Assembly: GCF_004340945.1 (NCBI RefSeq)
Contig: NZ_SLYD01000001.1
Location: forward strand, 620,001 to 684,000
DNA: 64,000 nucleotides
Source of the DNA: Sphingomonas sp. PP-F2F-A104-K0414
GTDB lineage: Bacteria > Pseudomonadota > Alphaproteobacteria > Sphingomonadales > Sphingomonadaceae
Reading direction: 5' to 3'
Both the position numbers and the translations under genes were made by a program. A model generated the notes under the pieces. It saw nothing but the letters and a program-made list of their open reading frames with translations, did no database searches and was not told where the DNA came from. Below are positions 62,942 to 64,000 of the stretch, piece after piece. The first letter of the stretch is position 1, and each line of letters starts with the position of its first letter.

Positions 62942-64000
62942 TCAGAAACGCAGGTTCACCGTGCCGAAGATCGTGCGACCGGCGGCGAGCGTGGCGTAGT
63001 GGCTGGCATAGGTCTGCGAGAAGTAGGTCTTGTTCGTCAAATTCTGCGCGTTGACGCTGAGGTCGACATTGTCGGTCAGCTTGTAGCTCGCGCGCGCATC
63101 GAAGCGCCAGTAATCGGGCGTGCTGCGTGTCAGGACCTTGGTCGCCGGGTTGACCGATACGACGCCGGCGACAGTCTGCGTCGCGGTGCGGTTGTCGGCA
63201 TAGCCACCGATCTGGTCGTCCATGTACAAGGCCGTGCCGCCGATCTGTAGCCGCTTGGTCACGGTGACGTTGGTCGTCGCGGTGAAGCTGTTCTTCGCGG
63301 TCTGCGGGACCTGCTTGCCGGTGTTGACCGACACGACGCCGATCGTCCGGGCCGGCTGCACGCCGGGGAGCGCGGCGGCGGTCAGCGTCGTGAAACCGCC
63401 ATCGATGATCTTCGGGTCGAGATGCGTGAAGCCCCCGAACACCGTCCAGCCGGGCAGGATCGTGCCGCTGACGTTGAACTCGACGCCGCGGATCCGCGTC
63501 TCGCCGATGAACGATGCGGTGTTGGTGTCGTCGAGCACGCGCGCGTTCGAGATTTCGGTCTGGAATACCGCCGCACCGAGTTGGAGCTTCTCGCCGAACA
63601 GGCTGGCCTTGGCGCCGACCTCGTACGACTTGGTTTTTTGCGGCTTCAGCAGGCTGAGCGTCGCGACGGTGATCGAATTATCCTCGCGGCCTTCGCCGAG
63701 CAGACTGTTGGGCGGCGTCGCGGCAGTCGCATAGCTTGCATACAGGCTGGTCTCGGGCGTCGGCTTGAACACGAGGCCGGCCTGCCAGTTGAACAGGTTG
63801 TCGACGCGCTTGATCCGGGTCTGCTGGGCACCCGGCAGGATGACGGTCGACTGAAACCGATCGTAGCGTGCGCCGAGGTTGAGGATCAGCGCCGGCATCA
63901 GCGTAATCGAATCAAACGCATAGACTGCCTTGGTGTTCGCGTCGTTCTGCGTCTCAGCGGACGTTGCGCCCTTCACGATCGGCGTCGGAGTGGTCGACGT
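62942..64000 (-). CDS. TonB-dependent siderophore receptor, C-terminal part (runs off the right edge)
   Basis: About 352 residues of an outer-membrane barrel of the Fiu/CirA/BfrD-like catecholate receptor group. Barrel strands are clear: ALILNLGARYDRFQSTV, LVFKPTPETSLYASYATA, KTKSYEVGAKASLFGEKLQLGAAVFQTEISN and the end FRLNFT-like NLTNKTYFSQTYASHYATLAAGRTIFGTVNLRF with terminal Phe. The N-terminal plug lies outside the window. It is the first gene of the operon with the Sel1 protein, piuC and PepSY genes, an arrangement known for Fur-regulated iron uptake. Confidence 0.9.
   Translation of the reverse strand, partial: TSTTPTPIVKGATSAETQNDANTKAVYAFDSITLMPALILNLGARYDRFQSTVILPGAQQTRIKRVDNLFNWQAGLVFKPTPETSLYASYATAATPPNSLLGEGREDNSITVATLSLLKPQKTKSYEVGAKASLFGEKLQLGAAVFQTEISNARVLDDTNTASFIGETRIRGVEFNVSGTILPGWTVFGGFTHLDPKIIDGGFTTLTAAALPGVQPARTIGVVSVNTGKQVPQTAKNSFTATTNVTVTKRLQIGGTALYMDDQIGGYADNRTATQTVAGVVSVNPATKVLTRSTPDYWRFDARASYKLTDNVDLSVNAQNLTNKTYFSQTYASHYATLAAGRTIFGTVNLRF

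Overview
This 64 kb, GC-rich window looks like the chromosome of a sphingomonad (Alphaproteobacteria, Sphingomonas-like). The evidence is the rpmI-rplT-pheS-pheT order, a 1,538-residue NAD-glutamate dehydrogenase, two TonB-dependent receptors, an ScfR-type regulator beside a methylmalonyl-CoA pathway, and many short palindromic repeats in almost every gap. Identifications come from reading motifs and recalling families; no database search was run.

Region by region. 1-6737 (mostly minus strand): the 5' end of prfC, an aldose-1-epimerase-like gene, and the translation operon rpmI-rplT-[GIY-YIG gene]-pheS-pheT with an attenuator-like hairpin after rplT. 6920-19704: an AsmA-like protein, an inositol-phosphatase/histidinol-phosphatase family enzyme, an exported peroxiredoxin, a GGDEF protein, two tiny membrane peptides behind a sigma-54-like promoter, a PEBP protein and a lipoprotein, a DUF1810 protein, a metalloprotease-ccmA-ccmB unit, phhB, an SDR, and an osmoprotectant-type ABC transporter whose permease is fused to its binding protein. 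19861-27511: a TonB-dependent receptor with a glycine-rich insert, a sugar-porter MFS protein, an orphan spore-coat-U-like protein and a large MscS channel.

28043-39403 is a propionyl-CoA to succinyl-CoA cluster: pccA, an LprI-like gene, bioB, methylmalonyl-CoA mutase, an enoyl-CoA hydratase, methylmalonyl-CoA epimerase, two small genes (one a ribbon-helix-helix protein with a perfect 17-bp palindrome in front), pccB, and the divergent regulator scfR with paired TTGCAAACT-type sites between it and pccB. A palindromic repeat of the kind usually found between genes lies inside pccA and keeps the frame open.

39573-46759 holds a thioesterase, a broken catalase-like gene, an alpha/beta-hydrolase fused in frame to a royal-jelly/SMP-30-like protein, a small membrane protein, a carboxymuconolactone-decarboxylase-like protein, an intact catalase-like gene, an exported esterase and a Crp/Fnr regulator. 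46860-53944 is the most accessory stretch: an acyltransferase/SGNH protein, several small genes (two of them below usual ORF cut-offs), a lower-GC pair consisting of an 80-residue peptide and a 402-residue protein separated by a strong hairpin, a HAD hydrolase, an exported protein of unknown function and a scrap of glutaminase. 54117-64000: tRNA-Thr(CGU), a PAS-like protein, NAD-GDH, and an iron-acquisition unit (TonB siderophore receptor, Sel1-repeat protein, PiuC-type dioxygenase, PepSY membrane protein) that runs off the right edge.

The best candidates for something undescribed are the peptide/hairpin/402-residue pair (49702-51216), the repeat inside pccA, the hydrolase fusion, and the paired tiny membrane peptides at 12217-12437. 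No CRISPR array, rRNA, complete insertion sequence or prophage was seen.
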